64,000 nt of DNA from Metarhizium brunneum (Eukaryota; Ascomycota; Sordariomycetes; Hypocreales; Clavicipitaceae): the NCBI RefSeq assembly GCF_013426205.1, contig NC_089425.1, positions 3,596,001 to 3,660,000 of the forward strand, given 5' to 3'. Shown here piece by piece: positions 20,786 through 32,593 of this stretch. The position numbers and the translations under genes are program-made. The notes under the pieces were generated by a model that saw only the letters and a program-made list of their open reading frames with translations, had not been told where the DNA came from and searched no databases. The stretch's first letter is position 1. Every line of letters begins with the position of its first letter.

Positions 20786-22840
20786 GCTGGGCGGGACGTC
20801 ACGTTAGTGACCAATGATTACAGACAAGAGGTGCCTATGTGAAAAAGAGATTGCTTTGCCACAATGGACAGTGCGCACTAGCATGCTAGAGTGTACAATT
20901 GCTTCTTTCCTTCTGCGCTCTCTCACACACCCGCATAGAGGCCGAGCTGAAGGAACACATACAGACTTGGTCACGAGATACAAAGATCACGAATGAAGTC
21001 ATAGGGCGGTTCCATAATTATTTTCAAAGAGACTTTAAGGTAGATGCGAAATCTGTGAGATGGCTCCCGAAACGTAGCGTCGTAAAGACTACGAACCCCC
21101 TTGCACAGGCCGTAGTAAGCCTCGTCTCGGCGTGGAGAGGGTGATAGCCTCCCAGCGAAGGAGGACATCAGTTTTTTAGTCGGGGCTCAGAGCAAGGAAC
21201 AGGGGACGGGAACAAGAAACGTGGAACACGGGGCCAGACGAAAGTTGGGACGGAAGCTCCAGCGTGTTTGAAGCTTGGTGTTGAAACGAGAGCTGAACGG
21301 ATCGACGTGTGTCTTTTTGGTTATCGAGCCACCCAGCTTATCGGCCGCATAATATGATTGGACGCGCCTGCTGCTACAACCGGGAAATATAGATCAGCTC
21401 ATGCAAACTATTGAATCGATGGGCAGCTCCCGAGGTTAGTGTGGCAAGTTCGTGTCGTCACTGATCAGCAGTGGAGCAAACCTCTTCGTGCGTCTAATAA
21501 CTGTCTCATCCCGCTATAAGCTGCGTTGTGACATCTCGGAAATTTAACTCGGATTCGTGTTTCTGCTTTCTGGCGTTGAAAGCAAGGACTGGAGTGCATA
21601 CTCCTGGCCCGGTCCTGGGAGCCTATCCGGGAGCAAATCGCGGATCCAGAATGTCCCAATTTACGAGTGTGTCCAAGTTTTGCAAGCGTGACCAGCTAGA
21701 CTGTGAACGCAAATGAGCCTATTCGAAAGGGGTGAGTCGGTCGGCTCAACCGGTCGGTTCACGCCCAACAATACACTGCAGTGTAAGGCTAAGAAAATGT
21801 GAGCGCTTACTCGATGGACTTATCCTTTGGAGCAACCAGTGTCCCTGTCGCAAGTCGTGAACAACGTAGACAGGCTCACTGCTCACCATGCTGGCAGTCG
21901 GGTTCATCTCGTCACTAAATAATAGGGGATAGGGTACAATGCGAAAAAGATAGCGTGTAGGGATATGTAGGGAGATGATGATAAAGGATGGTGTTTAGAG
22001 GCTGGCGAAGCATACAAGAGACAATCTTGATGAAACAGCCTAAAATATGACAGATGTGAGGCTGCGAGACGTCTCAAATGGCTATCATTTGTCAGTGCTT
22101 CAAATCCGTGTTGCTTGATTCAGCTCCGAAGGGAGCAAGGACAACCCGATTGCCAAATTCTCATAACCTTCAGCCATGAAGTGGAGGTGACATCGTTCCC
22201 AGCTTACAACCGCGGGCTCGGCATGGCATAAGACAAACACGCGTATAAGAATACTATTACAGATCGTATCCGCGGGGGGCTGTGAATGACCTCGAATGCG
22301 CAATAGTCTGGGAAGACTTCATATGCATGGCGGTTTTCTTTTTTCCGCTTATGGCGCTTACTGCTGCTCAGTGGTATAGTGAGAACAGAAAGACATGGCT
22401 TTTCAAAAGCTTCTAAAAAGTAAATTTGAGCGTCAACAGGTGGTCGTCATATTGTTTCATATCCCTCTAGTCAGTAGTAGTGTGCTTACTTTAGAATGCG
22501 GCCAGCATATTGTGTCGCCACGCCTTCCAATTTCCAACATGGCCTTCATTTCGGCATTGAATTCACAAGCAGCCTGCGCCAGACATTTCGAGATATTAGA
22601 TATGAAGCTGAAAGTATGAATGAGAAAGTACTCTCAGGTAAACACCGTGCTGCTCATATCATATGTGTGTTTGCCCAGCGGCAACTTCATGGTGGGTTGA
22701 CATAGTGATGACCTTGGCGATAAGACCACGTCTTATGTCTCGGAGGTCGAGAAGTGACGCTGACATTTACATTTCCTCAGACTCAAAGTATGATCGTGGT
22801 TGAATGAGACTACCTAGGCGACCTAGGTAGTTGGTGCCCG
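20786..22840. other. Gene-poor interval
   Basis: About 2 kb with only short open frames of no recognisable character on either strand. A paired tacctagg/cctaggtag motif at 22811-22830 lies just below the 3' end of the next putative gene. Nothing else was supported. Confidence 0.4.
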
Positions 22841-23446
22841 TCATGAAGAGGCAAGGCTGTACCAATGCATAACATTGACTTTGGCACAATACTGCTAAAG
22901 TCTCGAGAAGAAAAAAGTGCGGCGATGTACCTGTGTTTCGATAGTTACGCATGCTTCACAGTGAATAGTTGTTAAAGGCTAGATTGACAGACATTTAGTG
23001 TATTCCATTTACATATGGCAAAAGGAGCATGATTGAAGGTGACATGATGAAAAGGAATGAAGCATAACAAACCTCAAAAATAATGCGGACAACAGGAGCG
23101 TCAAGTTTTGGGAAAAGCTGGCCAGCGTAATGAGTGATATGCACTATTTCGATCAATTTCGGGACAGGACATGAGAATTGTGCAATACTATCAGACAAGG
23201 TATGCCCCGGTGAGAGTGACTTTCAGCCTTCTCACCTGCACTTGATGCGATTATGAGCCATATATTTGTCCACACTCCGCACCTGTCAGGGCCGTTGGTA
23301 GACATAGACATAGGAGGGAATGTTTCCAGGACTTTCTTTTCGAACATCAGACGTACTCGGGCGTATGTGCGGCTAGAGCAGTCTAGGTATTGGATTTGCA
23401 CCCATTGATCCGCGCACAAAAACGAGGTTAGAAGCAGAGACTGCAT
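22841..23446 (-). CDS. Putative small multi-exon gene, function unknown
   Basis: A run of short exons reads through on the minus strand with canonical GT..AG borders and matching phases: about 23357-23446 (MQSLLLTSFLCADQW...), 23236-23282 (VRSVDKYMAHNRIKC), 23073-23187 (SIAQFSCPVPKLIEIVHI...), 22931-22978 (PLTTIHCEACVTIETQ) and a last exon ending at the stop at 22841. The joined product is about 117 residues, with several cysteines and a weakly hydrophobic N terminus. A further upstream frame (23467-23737) might belong to it through a 16-base exon, which is less likely. No family is recognised. Support is only splice consistency over four joins, so it may be a real lineage-specific gene, a remnant or coincidence. 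Confidence 0.3.
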
Positions 23447-25783
23447 CACGAGAAGGTGGTCTCACATGTGCGAGATAAATTTGTCCCTTTCATATTCTCT
23501 GTCTATCCCAATCTTCTTTGCTCGTTTCAAAAGCATGCTGTTTTGAATGTGGTAATATGTCCACATGGTGTTGGAACTTCTCCCGTCCTGTTCAGACCAT
23601 CCATGGACAGTGTGATAGGACATGGGTTGGCTGCTCAAAACAGGCCTACCTTGTGATATCATTGCACAGGAAGCACCCTCGCTCATGGGGAACGAGTAGC
23701 AGTTTCCGGCATGGCATAGGTGGTGATGCGATGGCATGTGCTGGCTGGGGTTTGGGGGCCAATCTAAAGGAGGGGTAGCATCACGGGGCCGGCCCAGGAT
23801 TTTGGAGTTCGGTGGAACTGAATGACTGAATCAGTTTATTGGGGAGGTATATAGATGAGTCTTGCTGTAAGCAGCTTCATGAATGAACGTAGCCGCATAT
23901 TTCTGGCTTGTGATGTAGAACCCGTAAATTCGTGTTGAGTAGGCAACCGGATTCACTGGCTGCGATTGATATATAGCAATATACCGGCTCACGCGGTATA
24001 CAGAAATCGATCAACATCATCTAGTTCCTAGATTTGCACAGTTCAAAGTAGCATCCTTGGGGTCGACGATTTCCTCGACTCACCAATACCTGACACCAAC
24101 AGCACAGGCTGTTTGTTGCACATCTCTCAACTCCCAGTCTCTATAGGAAGGTTTGAGCTCAGTTTAGATGCGGCTCTTGGGAGATGAGAGCGCAACCCTG
24201 ACTTCTGAACCGGGGGTTGGTGATTGATGGTTGATGTCACCCCACCCCACCCCAAGTGTTGCGAAAGGGACTCGAGTGAGATGATCGATGAAGTAATGAC
24301 GGGGAGTTGAAGGTGATAAATACAGCCTTGGATTTTTTGGCCTTCGGCTTCTGCTTTTTCATTTCCTCGGCACTCCGTATTGATGCGTCAACTGTGTGGT
24401 ACGAAACATGAGCACCCTCCTTGGCTGAAGCAGTTTGTAAGACATGGTGCCACAGTCTCAGGCTGATCTTCGGTAAGGCGAGTGACGCCCCGAATCTCAG
24501 CGCATCATGAAGACGTCGTCCGCATCATCTCGCACAACAAATAATGGCTCAAGCAGTCTGTCCCACCCTCTTATCTTCTCATGCTGGATCGACTGCGAAT
24601 CCTCTTGATTAAAAAAGTAGTCTCGATGAAGGAGCTTGGGAGCCAAACCCACCTGGCCCACGGCACCAAACACGCTAGACCCCAGAGAGAGCCCCGACCC
24701 TGGACGACTCGTCGGAGCTGCTGGGATTTGAGATGCTTGCCTGGTAATTTTAGCCATGGAACCCTGAGTTTTGAGGGCCATACAGGCTTTAAGTGTTCGG
24801 CCCCCCTTAATTGCTCGCTCTGACCGGAGGCATTTGGTGTGAACGGGCCTATGTCAGGCAGGATATGGTAAGGATAGCAGACGTGTCGACGGTGCCGGAG
24901 TCAGTGGCAGGCCAGAAGGAGACAACAGCAACTTTGCCAGGTGAAGCCTCGATATGTGTGCCTAGGTATGTATGCCTGTGTTGCATCGTCCCAGTTTCGG
25001 AAAGCTTCGAGTGTGTCGTCTTCGGGCTGGAGCGGGTCTCGGATCTGGTCAACTGGTGTCAGCTTGTCAGCTTGTCAGCTAGGAGCAGGAGCTAGGAGCC
25101 TTCCGGAACTTTGCAGGAAGCAACTTGCCAACCGAATGATGGTAATGGTCAGTCGAAAGCCTGTCAAGGGATGCACTGCCATTCAACGCTGCCTGTCAAT
25201 GTGCACTGTCCAATACCAGAGGCAGAAGACGGACATCTGGAGCCATTGCCATTGACCCCTCTTCCCGTCTGCCTGTGTCTGGTCCTGGTCCCTGCCTCGG
25301 CCAGCTCTGGCCAATCCCGGCAGGTGCTCCCCGAAGTCAAAGTGCGTCACCTGCCCATGATTGCCATGCCGGGCTCATGCCTTCCCTTATTTGCGTTTGC
25401 AGCTCTTCTGCGAAGTGGCCAACTTCTCGTTCCTCTGTGCTCTCGTCCAAGCACTCCCGCACACGAGCTTGTTGATGTCGACAAGGTTAGAAACTCTGCT
25501 GGTTCTCGAGCCTTGGCATCCTTTCTGCTGGTGCTGATGCTCCGCCTCGTGTTCAACACAAAGACCACGCCCGTGCAACCCGCAGCACCGGACCTGGCTT
25601 CCGGCACTATTGGGTGACGGCTGAAGGACTGTCGTCATCCCTGACAGCACCAGAGACAAGAAGGATCGCTGGGGCTGCTTTGCCACAACGTCTCCCCTTA
25701 TTTCTGCTTAATTTGACCTGTGCGAAAAATAAGAGCATACGGGTTTCTCTCGCCCCTTTCCCCGTCCCCGTTTTGTCGCCATC
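23447..25783. other. Gene-poor interval and promoter of the 25.8 kb gene
   Basis: There is no supported gene. A minus-strand open frame at 24497-24781 (94 codons, ATG start) has moderately protein-like content but nothing recognisable. The last few hundred bases are CT-rich and end in ctttccccgtccccg just before the ATG at 25784, typical of a fungal promoter/leader. Confidence 0.4.
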
Positions 25784-26923
25784 ATGAGTCTTGCCGAATC
25801 GCCAACTCTAAAGAGGGGAGAGCGGTTCCCGAGAGGCAGTGACGTCGCCGACGATAGCAGTTTCGACGATTCTACCCCCCATGCTGTCAAGGAGACCGAT
25901 TCAGATCCCAACATGGAGAACCAGAAGGGTGCAAAGGTCAAGAAGCGGTCCCTTTTTGGATTTGGAAAAAAGAAGGAGGGCAGCAGCTCGTTGACCGCTG
26001 GCTCCGACACGGTGCCTACGTCGCCTGTGGCATCACAACCATCCAAAACATCACCGACGACATCGAAAATTACCGCATCCCCAACACGCGTGCATACCGG
26101 CGAGCATTGTGTGTTCGTGCACCCATCATCGCCTGGTCGAGCTCTCTCCAGCTCACCACGGGTGTCGTCTCCAGCCGGCTCACAGATTTTTGAGAGAGAC
26201 GTACAGGACAGCACCGTGCTAAAGCCCAACTCTCCTGCTATTCCAACTCACATTCAAACCGAAAACTACATCCCCCCCGTCCTCGACGATGCCTCAGAGG
26301 CAATCACCAACGAGAAACTGGATCCCGACGCAGTGGAAATTGTAACACACACGTCGCACCAGCCCGCCTCGGTAACAGTCACGGGTGCCTCTGGAGGACT
26401 TGCGTCACCGTACGACCAGATGGCCTCTGAATGGGCCGCTGAGCTGGCTTCGTTTGCCAGCCGCGTTGGCCTCCCTCCGGACAGTGCGTCCAATTACGGA
26501 TCGCTGGATTCTGCCGACGTGCGGCGGCTATCGTTCATCTCATTTGCAGACGTTGTTCAGGCAGAACACGGGAATCAAGCCGGAGGACCAGGGTCGCGGG
26601 ACAGCCTTCACATGGTGGGATTAACTTCGCTTCCGTCTGCAGCTCTGAATCGATCACCATCGCCCATCCGATCACCCGTGTCCAGCCAAGGACAGGGAAC
26701 AAGTCCACCAACAAGTAACCCGGGGAGCATGAAGGGAGTCGAGATGAGCCCAACACGAAAACCGTTTGGTAGCCCCAAGCCCGGGCAACAGAATCTGGCT
26801 GCTCCAGGCGGCGATCTCAATATCGAAACAATGAGACAGGCTCTGAGACGAACTGGAAGCGCCGACCTGAGCAGTTTTAGAAGTAACCCGACAAGCCCAC
26901 TCGACGGTCCAGGTTCTCGATAA
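25784..26923 (+). CDS. Conserved-looking low-complexity protein, function unknown
   Basis: This is a single exon of 379 residues. The ATG at 25784 follows a CT-rich leader. The protein is rich in Ser, Pro and Thr and has a basic patch KVKKRSLFGFGKKKE at about residues 51-65. Its most ordered stretch is in the middle, ASEWAAELASFASRVGL and then SADVRRLSFISFADVVQAEH, about residues 213-265. Many SP/TP dipeptides follow (SPSPIRSPVSS, MSPTRKPFGSP), suggesting phosphorylation by proline-directed kinases. The C terminus has a short helical motif NIETMRQALRRTGSADL. No transmembrane segment or signal peptide is visible. I recall similar unnamed proteins in filamentous ascomycetes but cannot name a function. 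Confidence 0.8.
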   Translation: MSLAESPTLKRGERFPRGSDVADDSSFDDSTPHAVKETDSDPNMENQKGAKVKKRSLFGFGKKKEGSSSLTAGSDTVPTSPVASQPSKTSPTTSKITASPTRVHTGEHCVFVHPSSPGRALSSSPRVSSPAGSQIFERDVQDSTVLKPNSPAIPTHIQTENYIPPVLDDASEAITNEKLDPDAVEIVTHTSHQPASVTVTGASGGLASPYDQMASEWAAELASFASRVGLPPDSASNYGSLDSADVRRLSFISFADVVQAEHGNQAGGPGSRDSLHMVGLTSLPSAALNRSPSPIRSPVSSQGQGTSPPTSNPGSMKGVEMSPTRKPFGSPKPGQQNLAAPGGDLNIETMRQALRRTGSADLSSFRSNPTSPLDGPGSR

Positions 26924-27665
26924 ATACAATCTCACCTGCGCTATAAAAAAAAACAAAGGCCGACGAGCATATACCACAAAAGCAGCGCAAATTATTTTTT
27001 TTACATGACGCTTTTGTTCAATCCCTGATATCATGTCCCCGGAGGCCACGAAGGGTTCATGGAGGAGTTTTTTTTTTCGACAAACATTCGTTATTATTTT
27101 TATTATCTAGCAGGTGGCATGCGAATAGCGTCGAAACTTGGTGATATCTTTTGGCAATTGGGAGTTGGAAGAGCCTGTGATGGCTGGCGTCAAGCAAACT
27201 GCAAATATTACACAATGTGAAACCCCTGTTACATCGTTAGGTGTCAAGAAAGCTGTAGGGATTAGCCGTGTGAATAAGATGAACCAATGGATCGGCCTTT
27301 TAAGAATTGAAGTTTGCAGTACGGTATTGCCTCGATATGAGCGTGATTGAAGGGACCTGAGGCCATCCATCAGTGTGTTTGAAGAGATTCTCAGTGTCAA
27401 GGCGCGAATGTGGCGAGTAGGCCAAAAATCGGTGAGGCTCTTAATCTATTCGGGACGGGAGTACGGAATATCGGAACCGTATATCCTTGCCCTCGGGCAA
27501 CTAGCATGTTTTCGAGAGCCGAAATAGACCTTTGGCCCTTGATTAGTTCATTTATTTTTCTTCCAAGTCATTTGTCATCTACTAAAGCACGGTACATGGC
27601 TGTACACGGGCCGAGTTTCCCAAGTACTCGATCCTGATCTTCATGTCGCTTTTATTTCATTTTTA

Positions 27666-27695
27666 TTCTTCTTCTTCTTCTTCTTCTTCTTCTTC
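27666..27695. repeat. (TTC)10 microsatellite
   Basis: Ten perfect TTC units lie in intergenic DNA. Such a tract is a polymorphic marker candidate and is not inside a supported gene. Confidence 0.9.
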
Positions 27696-30685
27696 AAGCG
27701 TGGTCAACAAAACTCCACTGGGACATGAAACGCTGCGCACACGAGTCAAGACGCTTTTCTGCGACGGCCACTTGGTCTCAGATAAAGACGTGCTGACGGT
27801 TTGCTGGGACAAGGGGGCAAGATGGGTGGATGCGGCGGGCTCGGTCAATGCTTGGATGGCGGCATCTGCAGACTGGAGGCCTGGCCGATGTGCCGAGCTG
27901 CCTGAGCACGGAGTAGATTCCCGTGCCGCTGTGTAAAGCGATGGTGTGCGGGTTCGGGGATGCGGTGTGCGGTTTGTCGGTGAATGCCAGCCTTGACGGC
28001 GCGTCTGAAGCGAGTCCTTTGCAAGTGGTTTGCCGGGTATTGCAAATCACGATGAGTCTCGCCAGCCGAGGTGAGCCGCCAAACAGTAATTCGATCAGCC
28101 ATGGACAAACAAGACCATGTCAACTGGCCTCTTTCGCCTCTATGGATCATTGGCGCGTACTCCATACTTGCTGCTTGGTCTCCTAACCACCGTCTTTCCC
28201 TAATAACACCACATGCACCTCTACCAGACAACCGCGCATCGCCCCCACACCCATGTGCGTGTGCCGACTGGACCTTTGGTAAAACGGTCTGGTTTATGGA
28301 GCTCGCCTGAAGATAAACTTACACAGGGATTAGGTTGGCGTAAAGGAAAAAGGGGCAACCCTGTCCATCCGTCCGATGTCAGACACGGCTACGATTCGGT
28401 TACACCCGGACAGCCAGAATATCCTGATACACGATGCATTTTGCTCACCATGAGCCAATACCAGCCGAAAAAAATAGGTTGGAAGGCTTCAAGACATCTA
28501 GTGGAAGAGAGCCATTGATTCGGCGGGCGCACAGCTGACCTCAGGGGTGCAGCCGTGTCTTGGGACGAGTCATAGACGCTGGGTATGCCTCTGCAGGTCT
28601 TGCCGTGTAGACTAATCATCAAGCGCATCTGGCAAACATCTACTCCGTAATGCGGCTGGCTGACCTGGATGCCTTGATTCAGGGATGAACTTCCTCGCTC
28701 AACGTTCCGTCCCCCAAGCCACCGCTTGATTGCCAGCCGTCGGCGTGGTTCTCCTCCGCCAACAAGCCACCCTTGCGCCAAAATACACTAGCTTTCGCCG
28801 CATGAACAGTCCGAAGAAGCTGTAGGGCATCGGAATGCTCTTGTACTGGAGCCCAGCAACGGTTTTTGAACCACGACTATTGGTTCTGTCGCTTGACCAA
28901 TTCCCCCGCCGCCACGGACTGCGAGAGGCGTAGCAGGCTGAGAGTCAGACCCGACGGCAATGAATCCTTCACATGGCAAACTGATGGCAGACCGAGTAAC
29001 AGGAACACGAGGGAGGCTAAGGTCTTGGATTTGGCGCCGAGGCTGTGTTCTAGAGTTAGGTGGTCGGGTTATACATAAGGGGCAAAAGGGCCGACAGCAT
29101 GAGCACGAAACATTGAACAGGAACACACGTGTTGTGCCGACGTTGCAATTGAACACGCCTTCCATGAAGATCCCGTTGTCTGATTCTGGGCAAGGCAAAG
29201 AGAAAAAGGGCATGCCTGACGTATGAAAATCCTATGTTGGCTCTGAACTGACACTTGTCTTGGATGACATACGCCTAGTCCAGAATTTAACGACAAGCTG
29301 CGCCGTGCACCGAGTCCAGTGCCTGGATGACTCGTCCACGCTTCTCATTAGTTCCATTGGAACTAAAAGAGGGTAGCCGGCAGACGCTTCCGTATGCCCG
29401 TAGGGAGAAATTTGGAACCGTGTGCAGGCGTAACCGGAAATGAGACGGACTTCAAACCGCTAGGCCCGCGCTGCAAGCCTTAAAATGCCTGAGAGACTAG
29501 GTCGAAATACTCCGTACTGTAAGAGATGAGGCATTTGATTTCTCGCACCTCTGTATGGCAGTGGCTGAGAGGTTCCGAAGCATAGTACGTATGTGCCACG
29601 CATCAGAAGCACAGATTTCAACCCAGCACGGCCATAACGCCCGGCCTGTTATGGTGGATGAGGCCACGAGGCGGCATCGCGTCCCGGCTATCTGGGTCGT
29701 GACAGTCATCAAGCAGGCACTATTGACGGGAGTGGGGCCTTGAGTACATTCGAGAAACGGCTGTGTGATGTAACGCGTCAATAGTCTTACATGAAGAATC
29801 CATTGATCAAGTACATTTCTGAACAGGAGTTCGCACCGTTGAGGCCACGAGACTGGCCTAGATCAGTAGGCATCTGGTTAAGAAAAGAGGCATTTAACAA
29901 GAAACAGCCACAATTTGCCTCCCGATCAGCTAGCTGCCCAACTGGCAACAGAGAGCTTGACGCCATTTCCATGGTCGGCGGATACTGGCTGTTCGTTTAG
30001 CCCCCGCTCTTTTGCGAGGTCTCGAGAAGGTTGAGAGTCCAGAGTCCAGATTGATGTCTGTCAAAGCTTCATCGACCCACTTGAGCTTCGTGCCCCAGAA
30101 TCCACAACTGACAATCTTGACGAAAAAGATCCATATGGTGTAGTATCGGATCGCGAGTTGAAGAGCGATTCGGAAAAGACTGCGACTCGGGTTTTTTGGG
30201 AGGGGCGTGGATTTCATACACCGTACTGCGTACTGCGTCGTTCATGGATAATGATTGCCAATTTACCAGATCCATGGCACAGGGGTGGGGGTACCTGGGT
30301 CGTCCTGTACGATACAATGTCTGTAATGAGACAAGCGGACTCGGGAGAAAGCTTGTTATTGCGGCGTGTGATGGGGTAGCGAGGACCACGTCGGACAGAA
30401 AACAACAGCGGAATTCTTGCCAGCCACAACCACCTCCTGAGGGATGTACTACTCCGTACCTGATAGTAGAAGAAAAGTCAGAGCGAATAAAGTGTACAGG
30501 TCCTCGTGCTAGGAGTTCGTAGACGGACCGACAACAAAGCCATCATCAGCGTAGAGTCTGCAGAGCCTTATTTGCCGCCAGTTCCTGATACGGAGAGCAG
30601 AGCCGATGTCTGTACATATGTAACTTACAGTATGTATAATCGGGGTGCTTGCTTCCAAGTACTGTTTTGAGTGTAGTAGTACCTT

Positions 30686-31310
30686 CCTAGGTAAGTAGGT
30701 AGCTGCTGATCTCGGAGGTATGACGGCCATGTTACGAATCTTGCACTCTCGCAGATCTAGCAATCTTGCGACAGGGGTCAAGAAAAGACATTGGCAGCTA
30801 GCCCAGCCTCCAGGCCCTAGGCCCATGATACCTGGTGAGTCTTGGAGGATCGACGTCGGAATTGCGCAAGTGGCATGTGCAATCGAAGAAGGCCGGCGGT
30901 CTTGCTCGTCTGAACTTATCCTTTGGCAAGCCCCAGACATGAATTGAGAGAGTAACGCGCAGTACGCACTCCAGCGACTACAGCGCAAGTACCTAGGTAG
31001 GTTAGGTACTTTACTTACGTAAGTACCCACTGTGCCAGTGCCTAGGCCAGTCGGCGCCCTGCCCAGCTAAGTACCAAGTCCCCAGTGGTCCCAGTGCCGC
31101 CACCTCCCACTTCCCACTTCCCGCCGCTCGTTCACTAGGGCTTATGTGCCTCCCCAAGGTAGTACTAGTACTTGAGTTGTTCAGGCTCAGCAACTGGCGA
31201 AACAACGTTGATCCGAGCACAGCAGGCATTCACAAGTGCGTCTCTCAGCGCAACGCGTTTCTATGCCTCTCCAGCAAGTGCCTACCATATCTTTCCACTT
31301 AGGTAGGTGA
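30686..31310. repeat. Cluster of CCTAGGTA-type palindromic motifs
   Basis: Several near-copies of a TACCTAGGTA palindrome occur here: cctaggtaagtaggtag at about 30686, TACCTAGGTA at 30990-30999 followed by ggttaggtacttt and acttacgtaagtacc, cctagg at about 31041, and ttaggtaggt at about 31300. Other copies lie at about 22811-22830, 44113-44124 and 45031-45050, all outside supported genes. Confidence 0.7.
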
Positions 31311-32593
31311 GAACCAGCACTTTAATACGCAAACATACTTAATTCGTCTTGGCATCATTGGACATCTGGACATACATAATGGATTATTGCCCTAGACGAA
31401 TGATGGGGCCAGTCCTCTCCCTGCTAAAGTCAGCCCCCTGGTCGCGCAAGCTCAAGGAGTCCCAAAGAGGTGCAAAGTGGTCCAAAGTGGTCCAGAGTAG
31501 CCCCACCTGTCATCCCAGCGCGGTTACGTGCTCGTTACGGAACCGGTACTCGCTACACGGTACTTGGACAGGAGGTACCTAATGTACACGGCGCCTGACT
31601 TGCACCTTCCAACTTAAATCAGCTCCTCTTGTCCACCTAAGCGCCCGGGCACCAGACAGTTCCAAGGCGGTACACGCACACCACACCACTCCTCCAGCCC
31701 GCCAATGTACTCCCGAGTTCCCCGCCCTCACTCCCCCAAGTTTCCCAAGTTCGCATTCGACTACAGTCACCAACACCGTCTCTGTCACCCATTCGACCAC
31801 TTCATCCTGCTGCATACGCCGCCCCCGACCGACGACACTGCAAGGAACCGACCTGTCGAATCCGCCATACACACGTACAGAATCATGCTGGCCTACTGCC
31901 GACCAGCCCTCTCTACGCACACCTGAAGTTCACGCCGTAAATTGGCCGGTTGAGCTTAAAGCTGCCCGTGCCCTCGCTTGGCACGAGCTTCAGCCTGCTA
32001 GACTTGGAACCTGGCCGTCCAGAAGTGAGGCCAGCTTTCCGCGGGGCGAGAACTAAAGATACCCAGATATACACCAAACGTCGGTTCCGGTCCCGACACC
32101 GTTGTCTGGCGGACAGTTGCCCGTCCACTCCAACGGTTTGCGAAGTCATCGTATACAACCTGAACTCTCCGCCATATAACCGCCGTCGCTGCCTCTTACG
32201 GTGGGAGCCCTCGTCGCCTATACGGACCACGCATCGTCATTCTGTCGCATAGAATGGCTGCTCGTTGCTGACCGTGGCTATACAAAAGCACAACGTTCAG
32301 AATCACCAGGCGCGGGGCAAAGGGCTTGACCCGTTACTCAACAGTCAACAAGCTCGCTTCCCACTCTTGGGCTTGTTGTCGGGGTTGCTGCTGCTCTCAC
32401 GGGAATACAATCGCCGTGGCGCACATCAGTAACTCCTGTTTCACATGCTTCCGCGATTCCGAGGATTGCAAACGTATCGGGAACAAAAGAAAAGGGCGCA
32501 CCCTTGAAGAGATTCGCGAAGTAGAATCAAAAGGGTTCCACGAGCTCTCAATGTAGCATCAACCGTCGATCGGAATCAGGAAATGGCATAGTA

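Larger units (their letters stand above)
26924..32593. other. Large gene-poor interval upstream of bud2
   Basis: 5.7 kb without a supported gene. It contains a (TTC)10 microsatellite at 27666-27695, three copies of TACTCCGTA (28641-28649, 29508-29516, 30450-30458) and a cluster of CCTAGGTA-type palindromes at 30686-31310. It also holds a direct repeat aaagtggtcc at about 31474-31493. The last kilobase is presumably the bud2 promoter and leader. Open frames up to about 170 codons on both strands show no conserved features. Confidence 0.45.

Noticed and set aside
24497..24781. 94-codon minus-strand frame starting MALKTQGSMAKITRQ
   Set aside because: It starts with ATG and reads fairly well, but has no recognisable family, no splice context and no supporting neighbour.
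25111..25617. 168-codon plus-strand frame upstream of the 25.8 kb gene
   Set aside because: It lies in the CT-rich promoter region; its Leu/Pro-rich content follows from base composition.
30509..31030. 173-codon minus-strand frame in the large gap
   Set aside because: It overlaps the palindromic repeat cluster and has no conserved pattern; likely chance.
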